A DNA stretch of 64,000 nucleotides from Pseudomonas sp. FP1742 (GTDB taxonomy: Bacteria; Pseudomonadota; Gammaproteobacteria; Pseudomonadales; Pseudomonadaceae): positions 2,170,001-2,234,000 of the forward strand of contig NZ_CP117460.1 of NCBI RefSeq assembly GCF_030687145.1. Reading direction: 5' to 3'. A program made the position numbers and the translations under genes. How positions within the stretch are numbered: the first letter of the stretch is position 1; every line of letters begins with the position of its first letter. A model generated the notes under the pieces. The model saw nothing but the letters and a program-made list of their open reading frames with translations. It was not told the DNA's origin and ran no database searches. Positions 25,300-34,653 of the stretch are shown here, piece by piece.

Positions 25300-26379
25300 C
25301 TAAAGGGTCAGCAAGCGCTCGCCGAGGCGACCGTTGGCGGTCAGTTCGAGGAACTCATCGCCCAGACGACGGCTTTCATCCATCGTCGCGCGCCAGTACT
25401 TCTGCCGGCTCGGGGCATCGCCCATGAAGCGCTTGAAGTCGTTGCGGTCCGGCAGTTTGCCGTAGGGCAGGCGTGCCAGGTACTCCTTCGACGGCGCCAG
25501 CAGCAGAACATCCTGCAGGCGCTCGGGGCAGGCGCGGCGCCATGGCAGCGTCTTGTCGAACCAGCCGGGGATCACCCGGTCGGTGAAATGCGGATACAAC
25601 ACGATGTCGTTGCCGCTGTAGGGCAGGTCGAGGTGATAGTCCAGCAGACCGCCATCGCGGAACGTCCCCGCGCCTGCGCCCGGCAGGTCGCGCACGCCTT
25701 GCATGACCATCGGGATCGAACCCGAGGCAAGCAGGGCCTGGCGCAGGTTGCCGGCATTCAGTGAGATGAAGCGCGACGGGAAGTCGTTCAGCGCGTTGAC
25801 CGGTGGCGCCAGGCGCGGGTCGTGGATGATCAGCCGCTCGAAATGCCGCGACAGCCGCGCCCGACCGCGCAGGTTGTCGGCGATCACCGACGACAGGCCC
25901 AGCCCCAGTCGGCCACGATGATCGTCCGCCAACAGGCCGTGGCTTTTGACCACCATGATGTTCAGTCGGTAGTCGGCGTTAGCCAGAATCGAGGCATCGC
26001 GGCCGTCGAGCAAGTCATCGAGCATGCGCCGGGAACTCTGGCTGATCTGCGCCATGGTCACGCCCTTGGCGAAGTTCTGCTCGGTGTACAGATGACCGAG
26101 GCGGCGGATGCCTTCGGCGGCATCCGGCAGGCAGGCGCTGGCGAACCGCCAGGAACCCACCGAGGCGCCGATCAGCGAACGCTCCCGGGGCGCCGCCGGC
26201 AGCCATTCGCCGAACAGTGCCAGATCCAGCCCCTGAATCCCCAACGCTTTCGGGCCACCGGCGGCACCCGGCAACGTGCCCACATCGGCGGCGCTCAAGC
26301 CGTTGGCACGGATGCGCGCCAGGGCGCGCGGGCCGGCCTTGAGCGTCAGGGAAGGGAACTTGATGTGGATAGCAGTCAT
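25300..26379 (-). CDS. Patatin-like phospholipase
   Basis: A 359-residue protein with the patatin dyad: glycine-rich [10 protein letters not shown] near the N-terminus, the nucleophile serine in GASVGS (GXSXG) and the Asp in [10 protein letters not shown] (DGG). Such enzymes are Ser/Asp lipid acyl hydrolases in cytoplasm or at membranes. Patatin signatures are clear but the substrate is not. It starts at ATG 26379 after a weak ribosome-binding site; the in-frame upstream start lies within the REPIN and is unlikely. It precedes queD by 85 bases and may be cotranscribed. Confidence 0.85.
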   Translation of the reverse strand: MTAIHIKFPSLTLKAGPRALARIRANGLSAADVGTLPGAAGGPKALGIQGLDLALFGEWLPAAPRERSLIGASVGSWRFASACLPDAAEGIRRLGHLYTEQNFAKGVTMAQISQSSRRMLDDLLDGRDASILANADYRLNIMVVKSHGLLADDHRGRLGLGLSSVIADNLRGRARLSRHFERLIIHDPRLAPPVNALNDFPSRFISLNAGNLRQALLASGSIPMVMQGVRDLPGAGAGTFRDGGLLDYHLDLPYSGNDIVLYPHFTDRVIPGWFDKTLPWRRACPERLQDVLLLAPSKEYLARLPYGKLPDRNDFKRFMGDAPSRQKYWRATMDESRRLGDEFLELTANGRLGERLLTL

Positions 26380-26410
26380 ACCGGGCTCGATGTCTGGCGA
26401 ACGGGGATTA

Positions 26411-26516
26411 TGTGGGAGCGGGCTTGCTCGCGAAAGCGGTATGACAGTCGACATTTTTGTTGAATGTTAAGCAGCCTTCGCGAGAAGTCGGATCGCCGCA
26501 CCGCCGCTCCCACAGG
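26411..26516. repeat. Chimeric REPIN (variant right arm)
   Basis: The left arm is the usual TGTGGGAGCGGGCTTGCTCG. The right arm contains an extra block, AAGTCGGATCGCCGCACCGC, before CTCCCACAGG, so the two arms pair imperfectly. A second copy with the same insert is at 42903. Confidence 0.8.
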
Positions 26517-26561
26517 TTTTGCGCTTGTCGGTGATGGCGCATTGAGGTCATCAATGATGGC

Positions 26562-26583
26562 AATTCAGTTTCAATTAAGTTCG
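26562..26583. promoter_or_regulatory. 11-bp direct repeat, candidate OmpR-family operator
   Basis: AATTCAGTTTC and AATTAAGTTCG are back-to-back direct repeats with an 11-base period, 53 bases before the first PepSY gene. OmpR/PhoB-family regulators bind such head-to-tail repeats, and a regulator of that family is encoded as the third gene of this unit. Confidence 0.5.
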
Positions 26584-26635
26584 AATCGCTAAGGTCACCT
26601 CCCGTAGGCAACACATAAAAAATACGGAGATGCCC

Positions 26636-26944
26636 ATGAAAATCCTGACTGCCCTGTTCACCGCATCCATCATCGGCATGACCGCCAGCCTCGGCCATGC
26701 CCGCGACCTGGGTCCCGACGAAGCCCTGAGACTGCGCGACGCTGGTACCATTGTGTCTTTCGAGCAGCTCAACGCCGCCGCGCTGGTCAAACACCCCGGC
26801 TCGACCGTCACCGGAACCGAGCTCGAAGAAGAGTACGGCAAGTACATCTACCAGGTGGAGTTGCGCGACCCGCAGGGCCTTGAGTGGGACCTGGAATTGG
26901 ATGCTGTCAGCGGGCAGGTTCTCAAGGATCATCAGGATACGTAA
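26636..26944 (+). CDS. PepSY domain protein, periplasmic
   Basis: The 102-residue protein has a signal peptide (cleavage near SLGHA) and a single PepSY domain (DLGPDEALRLRDAGTIVSFEQL..., ending in the LDAVSGQVLKD motif). PepSY proteins often restrain proteases or take part in signalling at the periplasmic face. ATG 26636 is better spaced from GGAG than the in-frame ATG at 26630. Its stop overlaps the next ATG (TAATG), so the two PepSY genes and the two-component system form one operon. Confidence 0.82.
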   Translation: MKILTALFTASIIGMTASLGHARDLGPDEALRLRDAGTIVSFEQLNAAALVKHPGSTVTGTELEEEYGKYIYQVELRDPQGLEWDLELDAVSGQVLKDHQDT

Positions 26945-27249
26945 TGAAGGTGCTTTCATTTTCAGGCATGGGGCTGGCGCTTCTGGTTTTTTGCTCGGTG
27001 GTCATGGCCCGCGATCTGGATCAGGACGAAGCCCTGCGCCTGCGCCAACAAGGCGTGATCCTGCCGCTGGAGCAGCTCTTGCAGCAAGCGCTGGACCGCT
27101 ATCCGGGGGCCAAGCTGCTGGAAGCCGAGCTTGAAGAAAAACGCGACGTTTATGTTTATGAGGTCGAGTTGCTGACCACCGAAGGCGTAGTGCGCGAACT
27201 GGACGTCGACGCCATCACCGGGCACTTACTGAAAGACAAGGAAGATTGA
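26944..27249 (+). CDS. PepSY domain protein, second copy
   Basis: The 101-residue protein is a paralogue of the preceding one (shared DLDQDEALRLR and closing LDVDAITGHLLKD). A signal peptide ends about VVMA. It starts directly at the previous gene's stop codon and is followed three bases later by the response regulator gene. The pairing of PepSY proteins and a QseBC/PmrAB-type system suggests that these proteins feed back on the kinase, as in other Pseudomonas systems. That role is inferred, not seen. Confidence 0.82.
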   Translation: MKVLSFSGMGLALLVFCSVVMARDLDQDEALRLRQQGVILPLEQLLQQALDRYPGAKLLEAELEEKRDVYVYEVELLTTEGVVRELDVDAITGHLLKDKED

Positions 27250-27252
27250 CCG

Positions 27253-27921
27253 ATGCGTTTGCTTCTGGTGGAAGACCACGTGCCGCTGGCCGACGAGTTG
27301 ATGGCCGGCCTCAACCGCCAAGGTTACGCCGTGGACTGGCTGGCCGATGGCCGCGATGCGGTGTACCAGGGCAGCAGTGAGCCGTATGACCTGATCGTCC
27401 TCGACCTCGGCTTGCCGGGGTTGCCGGGGCTCGAGGTGCTGGCGCAGTGGCGGGCCGGTGGCCTGGTCACGCCGGTGCTGATCCTCACCGCGCGCGGTTC
27501 CTGGGCCGAGCGGATCGAAGGCCTCAAGGCCGGCGCCGACGATTACCTGAGCAAACCCTTCCACCCGGAAGAACTGCACCTGCGCATTCAGGCATTGTTG
27601 CGCCGCTCCCATGGCCAGGCCAATCAGCCAACGCTCAAAGCTGCAGGTTTGCATCTGGATGAAGGGCGCCAATGCGTAACCCGCGACGATGTCGACATCC
27701 AGCTCACCGCCGCCGAATTCCGCTTGTTGCGCTATTTCATGCTGCACCCCGAACAGATCCTTTCCAAAAGCCACCTCGCCGAACACCTCTACGACGGTGA
27801 AACCGAGCGTGACTCCAACGTGCTGGAAGTCCACGTCAACCATCTGCGCCGCAAGCTCGGCCGGAGCGTGATCGAAACCCGTCGCGGTCAGGGTTACCTG
27901 TTCGGCGGGCAAGCGCAGTGA
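27253..27921 (+). CDS. OmpR/PmrA-family response regulator
   Basis: The 222-residue protein has a receiver domain (E10/D11 acidic pair, phospho-acceptor in VLDLGLPG, conserved Lys in [10 protein letters not shown]) and a winged-helix DNA-binding domain ([29 protein letters not shown]). It closely resembles the QseB/PmrA branch. The stop overlaps the kinase start (GTGA), so both are translated together. A direct repeat upstream of the operon is a candidate binding site. Confidence 0.92.
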   Translation: MRLLLVEDHVPLADELMAGLNRQGYAVDWLADGRDAVYQGSSEPYDLIVLDLGLPGLPGLEVLAQWRAGGLVTPVLILTARGSWAERIEGLKAGADDYLSKPFHPEELHLRIQALLRRSHGQANQPTLKAAGLHLDEGRQCVTRDDVDIQLTAAEFRLLRYFMLHPEQILSKSHLAEHLYDGETERDSNVLEVHVNHLRRKLGRSVIETRRGQGYLFGGQAQ

Positions 27922-29231
27922 GGTCGATCCAGCGCCGCTTGAGCCTGGGCCTGATCAGCGTGATGGTGATCGTTGGCCTGGTGCTGGCGCAAACCAGTCT
28001 GTGGTTGTTCGAAATGGGATTGCAGCGCTACTTCGAAGCCGGGCTGCGCAACGACAGTGAAAACCTGCTGGTGGCACTGGTGCGCGGTCCGCAGGGGTTG
28101 CAACTGGATGAGCGGCACTTGGCGCCGGCCTATCAGCGGCCGTTTTCCGGGCATTACTTTCGCATCGACTTTGCCGACAGCCATTGGCGCTCTCGCTCGT
28201 TATGGGATCAGGACCTGCCGCGGCTTGAGCATCCAGGCCTGCACAGCAACCTGCAATTGGGGCCTGAGGGGCAGCAGCTGCTGGTGCTGCGTTCGGATTA
28301 CCGCCGGTTGGGCCAGGCGATTTCCATCAGCGTTGCCCAGGACTACACGCCCGTGCGCGAGAGCTTCCGGCGTATGCAACAGGTCGGCCTGGGGCTGGGG
28401 TTGGCGGGGTTGTTGCTGATTTTGCTGTTGCAACGGCTCACCGTGCGCCGCGCCTTGCGCCCGCTGGAAAAGGCCCGCGAACAAATCGCCCAGTTGCAGC
28501 AGGGCCAGCGCTCGCAACTTGATGACGCCGTGCCGGTTGAGCTGGAACCGCTGGTGGCGCAGATCAACCATTTGCTGGCCCACACCGAAGACAGCCTCAA
28601 GCGCTCGCGCAATGCCCTGGGCAACCTAGGTCATGCATTGAAAACCCCGTTAGCGGTGTTGTTGAGCCTGGCTTCAAACGAAAAGCTCGATGCTTACCCG
28701 GAACTGCGCAAAGTCATGCAGGCGCAACTTGAGCAGGTCCAGCAACGACTCAATCGCGAACTCAACCGTGCCCGATTGTCAGGCGATGCGCTACCGGGGG
28801 CATTGTTCGATTGCGATGCCGAGCTGCCGGGATTGCTGGCCACCCTGAACATGATTCACGGCGAACACCTCGACCTGAGTTACCGCGCACCGGCCGCTTT
28901 GCAATTGCCGTGGGATCGCGAAGATCTGCTGGAGTTGCTGGGCAACCTGCTGGACAACGCCTGCAAATGGGCGGATGCCGAGGTCCGGTTGAGCGTGGTC
29001 GAAACGACGCAAAGATTTGAGTTGAGCGTGGAAGATGATGGTCCGGGGATTCCCGACGACCAGCGCGCTCAGGTGTTCAGCCGCGGCACCCGGCTCGATG
29101 AACAGACCGATGGGCATGGGCTGGGGCTGGGCATCGTGCGCGATATTGTCGATACATGGGGCGGGGTGTTGCGGCTGGAGGAAAGCGAGTGGGGCGGGTT
29201 GAAGGTGACCATCGAACTGCCCAAGCGCTGA
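27918..29231 (+). CDS. Sensor histidine kinase (QseC/PhoQ-like)
   Basis: A 437-residue kinase that starts at GTG inside the regulator's last codons. It has an N-terminal membrane helix (about 10-32), a periplasmic region of about 120 residues, a second helix (about 155-172), HAMP, a DHp helix with the phosphorylated His in [11 protein letters not shown] and an HATPase domain ([25 protein letters not shown]). The His-x-Leu-Lys-Thr-Pro box and the compact periplasmic domain resemble PhoQ. It probably senses a cation or antimicrobial, but the ligand is not identifiable. It ends in front of a REPIN. Confidence 0.9.
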   Translation: MRSIQRRLSLGLISVMVIVGLVLAQTSLWLFEMGLQRYFEAGLRNDSENLLVALVRGPQGLQLDERHLAPAYQRPFSGHYFRIDFADSHWRSRSLWDQDLPRLEHPGLHSNLQLGPEGQQLLVLRSDYRRLGQAISISVAQDYTPVRESFRRMQQVGLGLGLAGLLLILLLQRLTVRRALRPLEKAREQIAQLQQGQRSQLDDAVPVELEPLVAQINHLLAHTEDSLKRSRNALGNLGHALKTPLAVLLSLASNEKLDAYPELRKVMQAQLEQVQQRLNRELNRARLSGDALPGALFDCDAELPGLLATLNMIHGEHLDLSYRAPAALQLPWDREDLLELLGNLLDNACKWADAEVRLSVVETTQRFELSVEDDGPGIPDDQRAQVFSRGTRLDEQTDGHGLGLGIVRDIVDTWGGVLRLEESEWGGLKVTIELPKR

Positions 29232-29258
29232 CACCACTTTGAAGGACCCTGGAGAACC

Positions 29259-29349
29259 TGTGGAAGCGGGCTTGCTCGCGAAAACGGCGGTACAGTCAAC
29301 AATCGATGTCGCCTGATACAACGCCTTCGCGAGCAAGCCCGCTCCCACA
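29259..29349. repeat. REPIN (one arm altered)
   Basis: The left arm reads TGTGGAAGCGGGCTTGCTCG with one A change; the right arm is standard. It lies between the kinase and the transporter gene. Positions 29350-29509 hold no gene besides the promoter region of the next one. Confidence 0.8.
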
Positions 29350-29509
29350 GAGTTATCGCAATCCGTTATACATCGGCAATGGCCGTTCGCTTTGACAAGG
29401 GGCCGATGCTGCGGCACAGTGCGCGCCCTCTAATAAAACCCTTCCTTTATTCCGCTGGCGGCTCACGCAGACTGCCGGCCGGACTCTTTCCGTTTGCCTT
29501 GAGGTAACG

Positions 29510-30829
29510 ATGATTAATGCAGTAATTGCCGCGGTCGGCATCATGCTGATACTCAGCCTGTCCCGCGTGCATGTGGTGATCGCGCTGATCGTGGGCGCGC
29601 TGGTCGGTGGCTTGACCGGTGGCCTGGGCATCGAAGCGACGCTCAAAGCCTTCAACAGCGGTCTCGGCGGTGGGGCGACGGTGGCGTTGTCCTACGCCTT
29701 GCTCGGCGCGTTTGCCGTGGCCATCGCCAAATCCGGCCTGGCCCATGCCCTGGCCGACAAAGCCCTGGCCATGGTCGATCGCCAGCACGCCAACGGCGGC
29801 GGCAATGTCAAATGGCTGCTGATCGGTTTGCTGTGGGTGGTGGCCATCGCTTCGCAGAACATTTTGCCGATTCATATCGCTTTTATCCCGTTGCTGGTGC
29901 CGCCTCTTTTATATGTGCTGACCAAACTGCAACTGGATCGTCGGTTGATCGCCTGTGTTATCACCTTCGGTTTGATCACGCCATACATGTTCCTGCCCGT
30001 GGGCTTCGGCAACATCTTCCTTAATGAAATCCTGCTGGCCAACGTCGCCCGCAGCGGGGTGGACATCAGCGGTATCAACGTCACCCATGCCATGGGCATT
30101 CCGGCGCTGGGCATGGTGTTCGGCCTCGGGGCAGCGTTCATCAGCTACCGCAAGAAACGTGTCTACGACCTGGAAAAGATCGAGCAAGTCGAGCAGGTCG
30201 CGGTGCAGTACAACCCGTTGAGCCTGATGGTCGCCGGCCTGGCAATTGCCGCCGCGTTCATTATTCAGCTGCTGCTGGACTCGATGATTATCGGAGCGCT
30301 GGCGGGTTTCCTGATCTTTTCGGCGTCGGGCATCGTCAAGTGGCGTGAAACCGACGACCTGTTCACCGAAGGCATGAAGATGATGGCGATGATCGGCTTC
30401 ATCATGATCGCGGCGTCCGGGTTTGCCGAAGTGATGAAAGCCACCGGTCATGTGCAGACGCTGGTGGAGTCCTCGGCCTCGTGGATCGACCACAGCAAAG
30501 GCATCGGTGCGCTGTTGATGTTGCTGGTAGGGCTGTTGGTGACCATGGGCATCGGCTCGTCGTTTTCCACGGTACCGATTCTGGCGGCGATTTTTGTGCC
30601 ATTGTGCGTGCAACTGGGCTTCAGCCCGATCGCCATCGTTTGCATCGTCGGCACCGCCGGCGCGCTGGGCGATGCCGGTTCACCCGCCTCGGACTCGACC
30701 CTGGGCCCGACCTCCGGTCTGAACATCGACGGCCAGCATCACCACATCTGGGACACCGTGGTCCCGACCTTCCTGCACTACAACCTGCCGTTGCTGGCGT
30801 TCGGTTGGGTGGCCGCGATGGTCCTGTAA
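29510..30829 (+). CDS. Na+/H+ antiporter family transporter (YuiF-like)
   Basis: The protein has 439 residues and eleven or twelve hydrophobic helices. It matches the YuiF/HisP-type family ([32 protein letters not shown] and [22 protein letters not shown]). Members are annotated as sodium/proton antiporters, and Bacillus YuiF is a histidine permease, so an amino acid is as likely a substrate as Na+. GAGGTAACG precedes ATG 29510. It is a single gene between REPINs. Confidence 0.82.
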   Translation: MINAVIAAVGIMLILSLSRVHVVIALIVGALVGGLTGGLGIEATLKAFNSGLGGGATVALSYALLGAFAVAIAKSGLAHALADKALAMVDRQHANGGGNVKWLLIGLLWVVAIASQNILPIHIAFIPLLVPPLLYVLTKLQLDRRLIACVITFGLITPYMFLPVGFGNIFLNEILLANVARSGVDISGINVTHAMGIPALGMVFGLGAAFISYRKKRVYDLEKIEQVEQVAVQYNPLSLMVAGLAIAAAFIIQLLLDSMIIGALAGFLIFSASGIVKWRETDDLFTEGMKMMAMIGFIMIAASGFAEVMKATGHVQTLVESSASWIDHSKGIGALLMLLVGLLVTMGIGSSFSTVPILAAIFVPLCVQLGFSPIAIVCIVGTAGALGDAGSPASDSTLGPTSGLNIDGQHHHIWDTVVPTFLHYNLPLLAFGWVAAMVL

Positions 30830-30845
30830 AACACCCCGGATCAAA

Positions 30846-30934
30846 TGTGGGAGCGGGCTTGCTCGCGAAAGCGATCGGTCAGACACATCAATGCTGGATG
30901 CGCCGCCGCCTTCGCGAGCAAGCCCGCTCCCACA
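30846..30934. repeat. REPIN
   Basis: Standard GTGGGAGCGGGCTTGC arms around a spacer containing CAGACACATCAATGCTGGAT, between the transporter and chemoreceptor genes. Confidence 0.85.
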
Positions 30935-31022
30935 CTTGATTGCTGTGCCCTTCACTCAACTTTTGAATTGGCCGGCCGTTAAAGCCTTTAACCACGCCAA
31001 TAAAATCAAAAGAGTGAACGTC

Positions 31023-32705
31023 ATGCGCATGAGCCTGAAGGCCAAAGTCCTGTCCCTTGCCGTCCTCCCGGTGTTGCTCTTTGCGCTGGTCATCAGCCTG
31101 ACCACGCTGTTCATTCTGCAGGAACAGGCCCGCAAGGAAGTCGAGGAAACCCGTCAGCGCCTGCTCAGCGATGCCAAGGCGACCCTGCAAAGTTACGTTG
31201 CCGTGGCCATGACCACGATCAAACCGCTCTACGACGCCGCCGCTCCCGGCGATGACGCGGCGCGGGCGCAGGTGATCAAGTTGCTGTCGAGTATCACCTA
31301 CGGCAAGGACGGCTACTTCTTCGGCTACGACTCCAACACCGTGCGCCTGTTCAAGGCCAACAGCCCCGAAGGCGTGGGCCAGAGCTTCAAGGACAACCGC
31401 GACCCGAACGGCGTCTACGTCAACCGCGACCTGGTGAAAGTCGCCAAGGACGGTACCCACTACCTGCAATACAGCTCGCCGCTGCCCGGTAACACTCAAG
31501 TGCTGGTGCCCAAGCTCGGCTACACCGAATACCTGGCCAAGTGGGACATGGCGGTCGGCACCTCGGTCAACCTGGACGGCATCGAAGCTCAAGTGGCGGT
31601 GGTCGAGGCCAAGGTCCAGGAACGCATGCAAGGCGTGGTGCTGAGCATTGTCGGGATTGCCGTGGTGGTGCTGCTGGTGATTGCCGCTGCCGGGATGTTG
31701 TTGGCCAACACGATTCTGCGTCCGCTGAACCTGATGAAAGCCAACCTCGACGACATCGCGGCGGGCGAGGGCGACCTGACCCGGCGCCTGACCATCACCA
31801 GCCAGGATGAACTCGGCGAACTGGCCGGCTCGTTCAACCGTTTTGTCGACAAGATCCACGGCCTGGTACGTCAGATCACTGAAATGACCTCGCAGTTGAC
31901 CGGGCTGGTGAATCAGGTGTCCGAACAGGCCCAGCGCTCGGATCAGGCCATGGAGCGCCAGCGTCACGAAACCGATCAGGTGGCCACGGCGATCAACCAA
32001 ATGTCGGCGGCGGCCCAGGAAGTGGCCAAAAGCGCGCAAAACGCGGCGGTCGCTGCCCAGCAGACCGACGAAGAAGGCCAGGCGGCCAAGCGCGTGGTGG
32101 CCGGCAGTATCGTGAAGATTCATGCGTTGGTGAACGATATTCGCAGCAGCGGCGTGTCCCTCGACAGCCTGCAGAAAGACGTGTCGTCGATTGTCAGCGT
32201 GCTCGGGGTGATCCGTTCGATTGCCGAACAGACCAACCTGCTGGCGCTCAACGCCGCCATTGAAGCGGCCCGCGCCGGTGAGGCCGGGCGTGGTTTTGCG
32301 GTGGTCGCCGACGAAGTGCGGGCGCTGGCCAGCCGCACGCAAATCAGTACCCAGGAAATCCAGGGCATGATCGACCGCTTGCAGGCCGGCACCCAATCGG
32401 CGGTCGAGTCCATGCGCCGCTCCAGCGAAGCCGGCGACGGCACCTCGGCCCAGGCCAACGAGGCCGGGGCGTCGCTGGACGCCATGGCCCAGCTGATCGG
32501 CACGATCAACTCGATGAACGCGCAGATCGCCAGCGCCGCCGAAGAGCAAACCGCCGTGGCCGAGGAGATCAACCGCAGCGTACACCAGATCGCCGTGGCC
32601 GTGGACAGCGTTGCCGACGAAACCCAACTCGGCGCCCAAACCTCGCGCAGCCTGGCCGATCTCGGTCAGCGCCTGGGGCAACTGGTCGGGCAATTCCGTA
32701 TTTGA
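31023..32705 (+). CDS. Methyl-accepting chemotaxis protein with single Cache sensor
   Basis: A 560-residue chemoreceptor: N-terminal membrane helix (about 12-35), periplasmic sCache_2 domain ([28 protein letters not shown]), second helix (about 210-235), HAMP, and a long cytoplasmic coiled coil with the CheW-binding hairpin [20 protein letters not shown]. It is of the type that senses organic acids in Pseudomonas. ATG 31023 is used; ATG 31029 is also in frame. The upstream open stretch that would extend it runs through a REPIN and is not coding. It is monocistronic. Confidence 0.92.
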   Translation: MRMSLKAKVLSLAVLPVLLFALVISLTTLFILQEQARKEVEETRQRLLSDAKATLQSYVAVAMTTIKPLYDAAAPGDDAARAQVIKLLSSITYGKDGYFFGYDSNTVRLFKANSPEGVGQSFKDNRDPNGVYVNRDLVKVAKDGTHYLQYSSPLPGNTQVLVPKLGYTEYLAKWDMAVGTSVNLDGIEAQVAVVEAKVQERMQGVVLSIVGIAVVVLLVIAAAGMLLANTILRPLNLMKANLDDIAAGEGDLTRRLTITSQDELGELAGSFNRFVDKIHGLVRQITEMTSQLTGLVNQVSEQAQRSDQAMERQRHETDQVATAINQMSAAAQEVAKSAQNAAVAAQQTDEEGQAAKRVVAGSIVKIHALVNDIRSSGVSLDSLQKDVSSIVSVLGVIRSIAEQTNLLALNAAIEAARAGEAGRGFAVVADEVRALASRTQISTQEIQGMIDRLQAGTQSAVESMRRSSEAGDGTSAQANEAGASLDAMAQLIGTINSMNAQIASAAEEQTAVAEEINRSVHQIAVAVDSVADETQLGAQTSRSLADLGQRLGQLVGQFRI

Positions 32706-32751
32706 TTGTTGCCCCGATGGCGGCAAATCAAGAGATTTGAGCGACGAAAAT

Positions 32752-32806
32752 CCTGTGGGAGTGTGGCTTGATTGACCGGCATTAGGGCTTGCCCCTCGCC
32801 ACAGGG
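32752..32806. repeat. Degenerate REPIN
   Basis: CCTGTGGGAGTGTGGCTTG pairs loosely with a later GGGCTTGCCCCTCGCCACAGGG, so the element is a broken or mixed copy. It lies after the chemoreceptor gene. The rest of 32707-32964 holds only the hairpin described next. Confidence 0.6.
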
Positions 32807-32913
32807 CAGTGTTCGCCCATGAGTGGCAACATCGCGACTACCCTCAATAGTAAGCAAACTCCGTCCAGGCATCTGTTTGAACCGGTTTCTGCAACGGGCG
32901 GTCATTTGCTTCA

Positions 32914-32935
32914 GGTGCCGCGCACCCGCGGCACC
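32914..32935 (+). other. Strong hairpin before the metallothionein gene
   Basis: GGTGCCGCG and CGCGGCACC are perfect 9-bp arms around CACC, 29 bases before the metallothionein start codon. No T-run follows. It could be an operator or a 5' leader structure. Confidence 0.55.
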
Positions 32936-32964
32936 CGGACGACCCTAACCATGGAGTCAGACTC

Positions 32965-33123
32965 ATGAACGACGGTACCTGCGACTGCCCGAAATGCTCC
33001 TGCAAACTGGGCGATCACCCCATCGTGCGTCACGGCAAGCACTATTGCTGTGAAGCCTGCGCCCACCATCACCAACACGGCGAAGAATGCTCCACCAAAG
33101 GCTGCAAGTGCGCTAAGCCCTGA
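32965..33123 (+). CDS. Bacterial metallothionein (SmtA/PmtA-like), short form
   Basis: A 52-residue protein too short for routine gene calls. It has ten cysteines (6, 8, 11, 13, 28, 29, 32, 42, 47, 49) and seven histidines, with the typical CDCPKCSC start, YCCEAC centre and CKC end. Pseudomonas metallothioneins usually extend to 70-80 residues with a C-terminal tail (ETFPASDP) that is missing here; the stop is clean and followed by a terminator, so it looks like a natural short form. It should bind Zn or Cd in the cytoplasm. The ribosome-binding site is weak (GGAG lies 9 bases before the ATG). Confidence 0.85.
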   Translation: MNDGTCDCPKCSCKLGDHPIVRHGKHYCCEACAHHHQHGEECSTKGCKCAKP

Positions 33124-33132
33124 CCGCTCACC

Positions 33133-33168
33133 CAAAAAAGTGGAGCCTCAGCGGCTCCACTTTCAGTT
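33133..33168. terminator. Bidirectional terminator after the metallothionein gene
   Basis: AAGTGGAGCC and GGCTCCACTT arms enclose a 5-base loop, with A-rich and T-rich flanks on either side. It serves the metallothionein gene on the plus strand and the DUF6555 gene on the minus strand. Confidence 0.85.
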
Positions 33169-33194
33169 TGAATAATCACCCTCCCTTTCAAAGC

Positions 33195-33422
33195 TCATTT
33201 CGCCGGTCGCCAGGTAACGTTCTCGACGCCGAATTTCTCCGCCAGCGGTTTACTGGTCTTTTGCACCCTCTCACGGCCAAAGCGCGGGATCCGGCCGACT
33301 CCGGCGTCGCAACTTGCCCAGTGCCAGGCCTCTGCATTGTCCATTTTGTCCAGGCGAATAATGAAAGACTTGGGCTGGCCGTGAAGGGTGTATTCAATGA
33401 CGAAAAGTTTTGCGTTGTTCAT
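33195..33422 (-). CDS. DUF6555 family small protein
   Basis: The 75-residue protein starts MNNAKLFVIEYTLHGQPKSF and contains AEAWHWASCDAGVGRIPRF, a pattern recalled as a conserved small family in pseudomonads. It is soluble, without signal or membrane helix. AGGAGG-like purines lie about 12 bases before the ATG. It ends at the shared terminator with the metallothionein gene. No function is known. Confidence 0.75.
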   Translation of the reverse strand: MNNAKLFVIEYTLHGQPKSFIIRLDKMDNAEAWHWASCDAGVGRIPRFGRERVQKTSKPLAEKFGVENVTWRPAK

Positions 33423-33567
33423 AAAGCCTGTATTCCTCCCTGTTGTAATAGAAGGATCGCGAGGCGCGCGAAAAATTCAGTCGGATTGTCAGGCGGTTAC
33501 AGTGACTGGCAACACGCCGCATGCCTCGCTACCATGGGACCTTCCCGCCCCCCAATGATCCTAGCCT

Positions 33568-34356
33568 ATGGCCAAGGCCGCGCCGCCTGATTTGAGCGAT
33601 ACCGATGTGCCCGTGCAACCGCTGGCACGTACTTACCCGCGTGGGTTGTATATCGAGCCTCATGAGCACGTCTGGGGCCAGTTGCTGTACGCGATGAGCG
33701 GCGTGATGTGGGTCGAGACGCCCCATGAAGCGCTGGTGGTGCCGCCGCAACGGGCGGTCTGGCTGCCGCCGGGTGTGCCGCACGGGATTCGCGTGGTCTC
33801 TGACTTGCAGATGCGCAACATCTACCTGCGCCCGTCATTGGCGGCGACGCTGGACGACAGTGTGCAAGTGATTGAAGTCGGCGGCTTGCTGCGCGAACTG
33901 ATCGTCGGGCTGGTGGAGCAGGGCGACAACGGGGCCCCGGATTACTACGACGCGTTGGTCGGCCTGGCCTTGCTGGAACTCAAGCGCGCCCGGCGTTCAT
34001 TGCTGAAAATCCCGTTGCCGGATGACTCCGACCGGCGCCTGATGAACCTGTGCCAGGCGGTCATGGCGGCGCCGTCGCTGGACATTTCTTTCGAGCAACA
34101 CGCCGAAAACGCCGGTGCCAGCGTGCGCACCCTGGCGCGGCTGTTCAAGGATGGATTGGGCATGGGTTTCGCCGAGTGGCGGCGGCAGGTGCAACTGGCG
34201 ACTGCGGCGGCCGAATTGATTCAGGGGGTGGCGGTCAGCACCATTGCCCGGGAGCTGGGTTATTCGCCGAGCAGCTTCAGCGACATGTTCCGCCGGGAAC
34301 TGGGCGTCGCGCCCTCGCAGTTTTGCGCGAGCCCGCGTGGAGGCTCAGGCGCGTAA
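33568..34356 (+). CDS. AraC-family transcriptional regulator with cupin domain
   Basis: The protein has 262 residues: an N-terminal cupin sensor (HEHVWGQLLYAMSGVMWVETPHEALVVPPQRAVWLPPGVPH) and a C-terminal double helix-turn-helix (ARLFKDGLGMGFAEWRRQVQL and IARELGYSPSSFSDMFRRELGVAPSQF). Such proteins regulate a neighbour or a metabolic operon on binding a ligand. It lies upstream of XapX and a quinone reductase in the same direction, which are plausible targets. No clear ribosome-binding site precedes ATG 33568. Confidence 0.88.
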   Translation: MAKAAPPDLSDTDVPVQPLARTYPRGLYIEPHEHVWGQLLYAMSGVMWVETPHEALVVPPQRAVWLPPGVPHGIRVVSDLQMRNIYLRPSLAATLDDSVQVIEVGGLLRELIVGLVEQGDNGAPDYYDALVGLALLELKRARRSLLKIPLPDDSDRRLMNLCQAVMAAPSLDISFEQHAENAGASVRTLARLFKDGLGMGFAEWRRQVQLATAAAELIQGVAVSTIARELGYSPSSFSDMFRRELGVAPSQFCASPRGGSGA

Positions 34357-34450
34357 AAGCGTTTTGGCCGACATTCAGAAGCACTTGGCCGATGTCCGTG
34401 GCGACCTCTCTCTAGACTCTGTGCATACCCCTTATGCCACGGAGTCTGCC

Positions 34451-34624
34451 ATGAATTACCTCATCTCGTTGGGTATCGGCCTGGGCGTCGGTCTGCTCTA
34501 CGGCGCGCTGGATTTTCGTTCCCCCGCACCGCCGGCCATTGCGCTGGTGGGCCTGCTGGGCATGCTCGCCGGTGAACAGTTGTGGCCCTTGGGTCGACAA
34601 CTGGTGGCGGGCTGGATCTCCTGA
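34451..34624 (+). CDS. XapX domain protein (DUF1427)
   Basis: A 57-residue protein with two short hydrophobic segments (ISLGIGLGVGLLYGALDF and AIALVGLLGMLAGEQLW), matching XapX, in which a PAPP-containing loop links the helices. It is likely a small membrane protein. The function is unknown. GGAG precedes ATG 34451 by six bases. It is below common size cut-offs and follows an AraC regulator. Confidence 0.75.
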   Translation: MNYLISLGIGLGVGLLYGALDFRSPAPPAIALVGLLGMLAGEQLWPLGRQLVAGWIS

Positions 34625-34653
34625 AACCCTTTATCCATTCGGTGGAAACTTCC

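Noticed and set aside
30888..32726. A 612-codon open frame opposite the chemoreceptor gene
   Set aside because: The chemoreceptor gives a coherent protein with all domains; the opposite frame runs into a REPIN and has no family.
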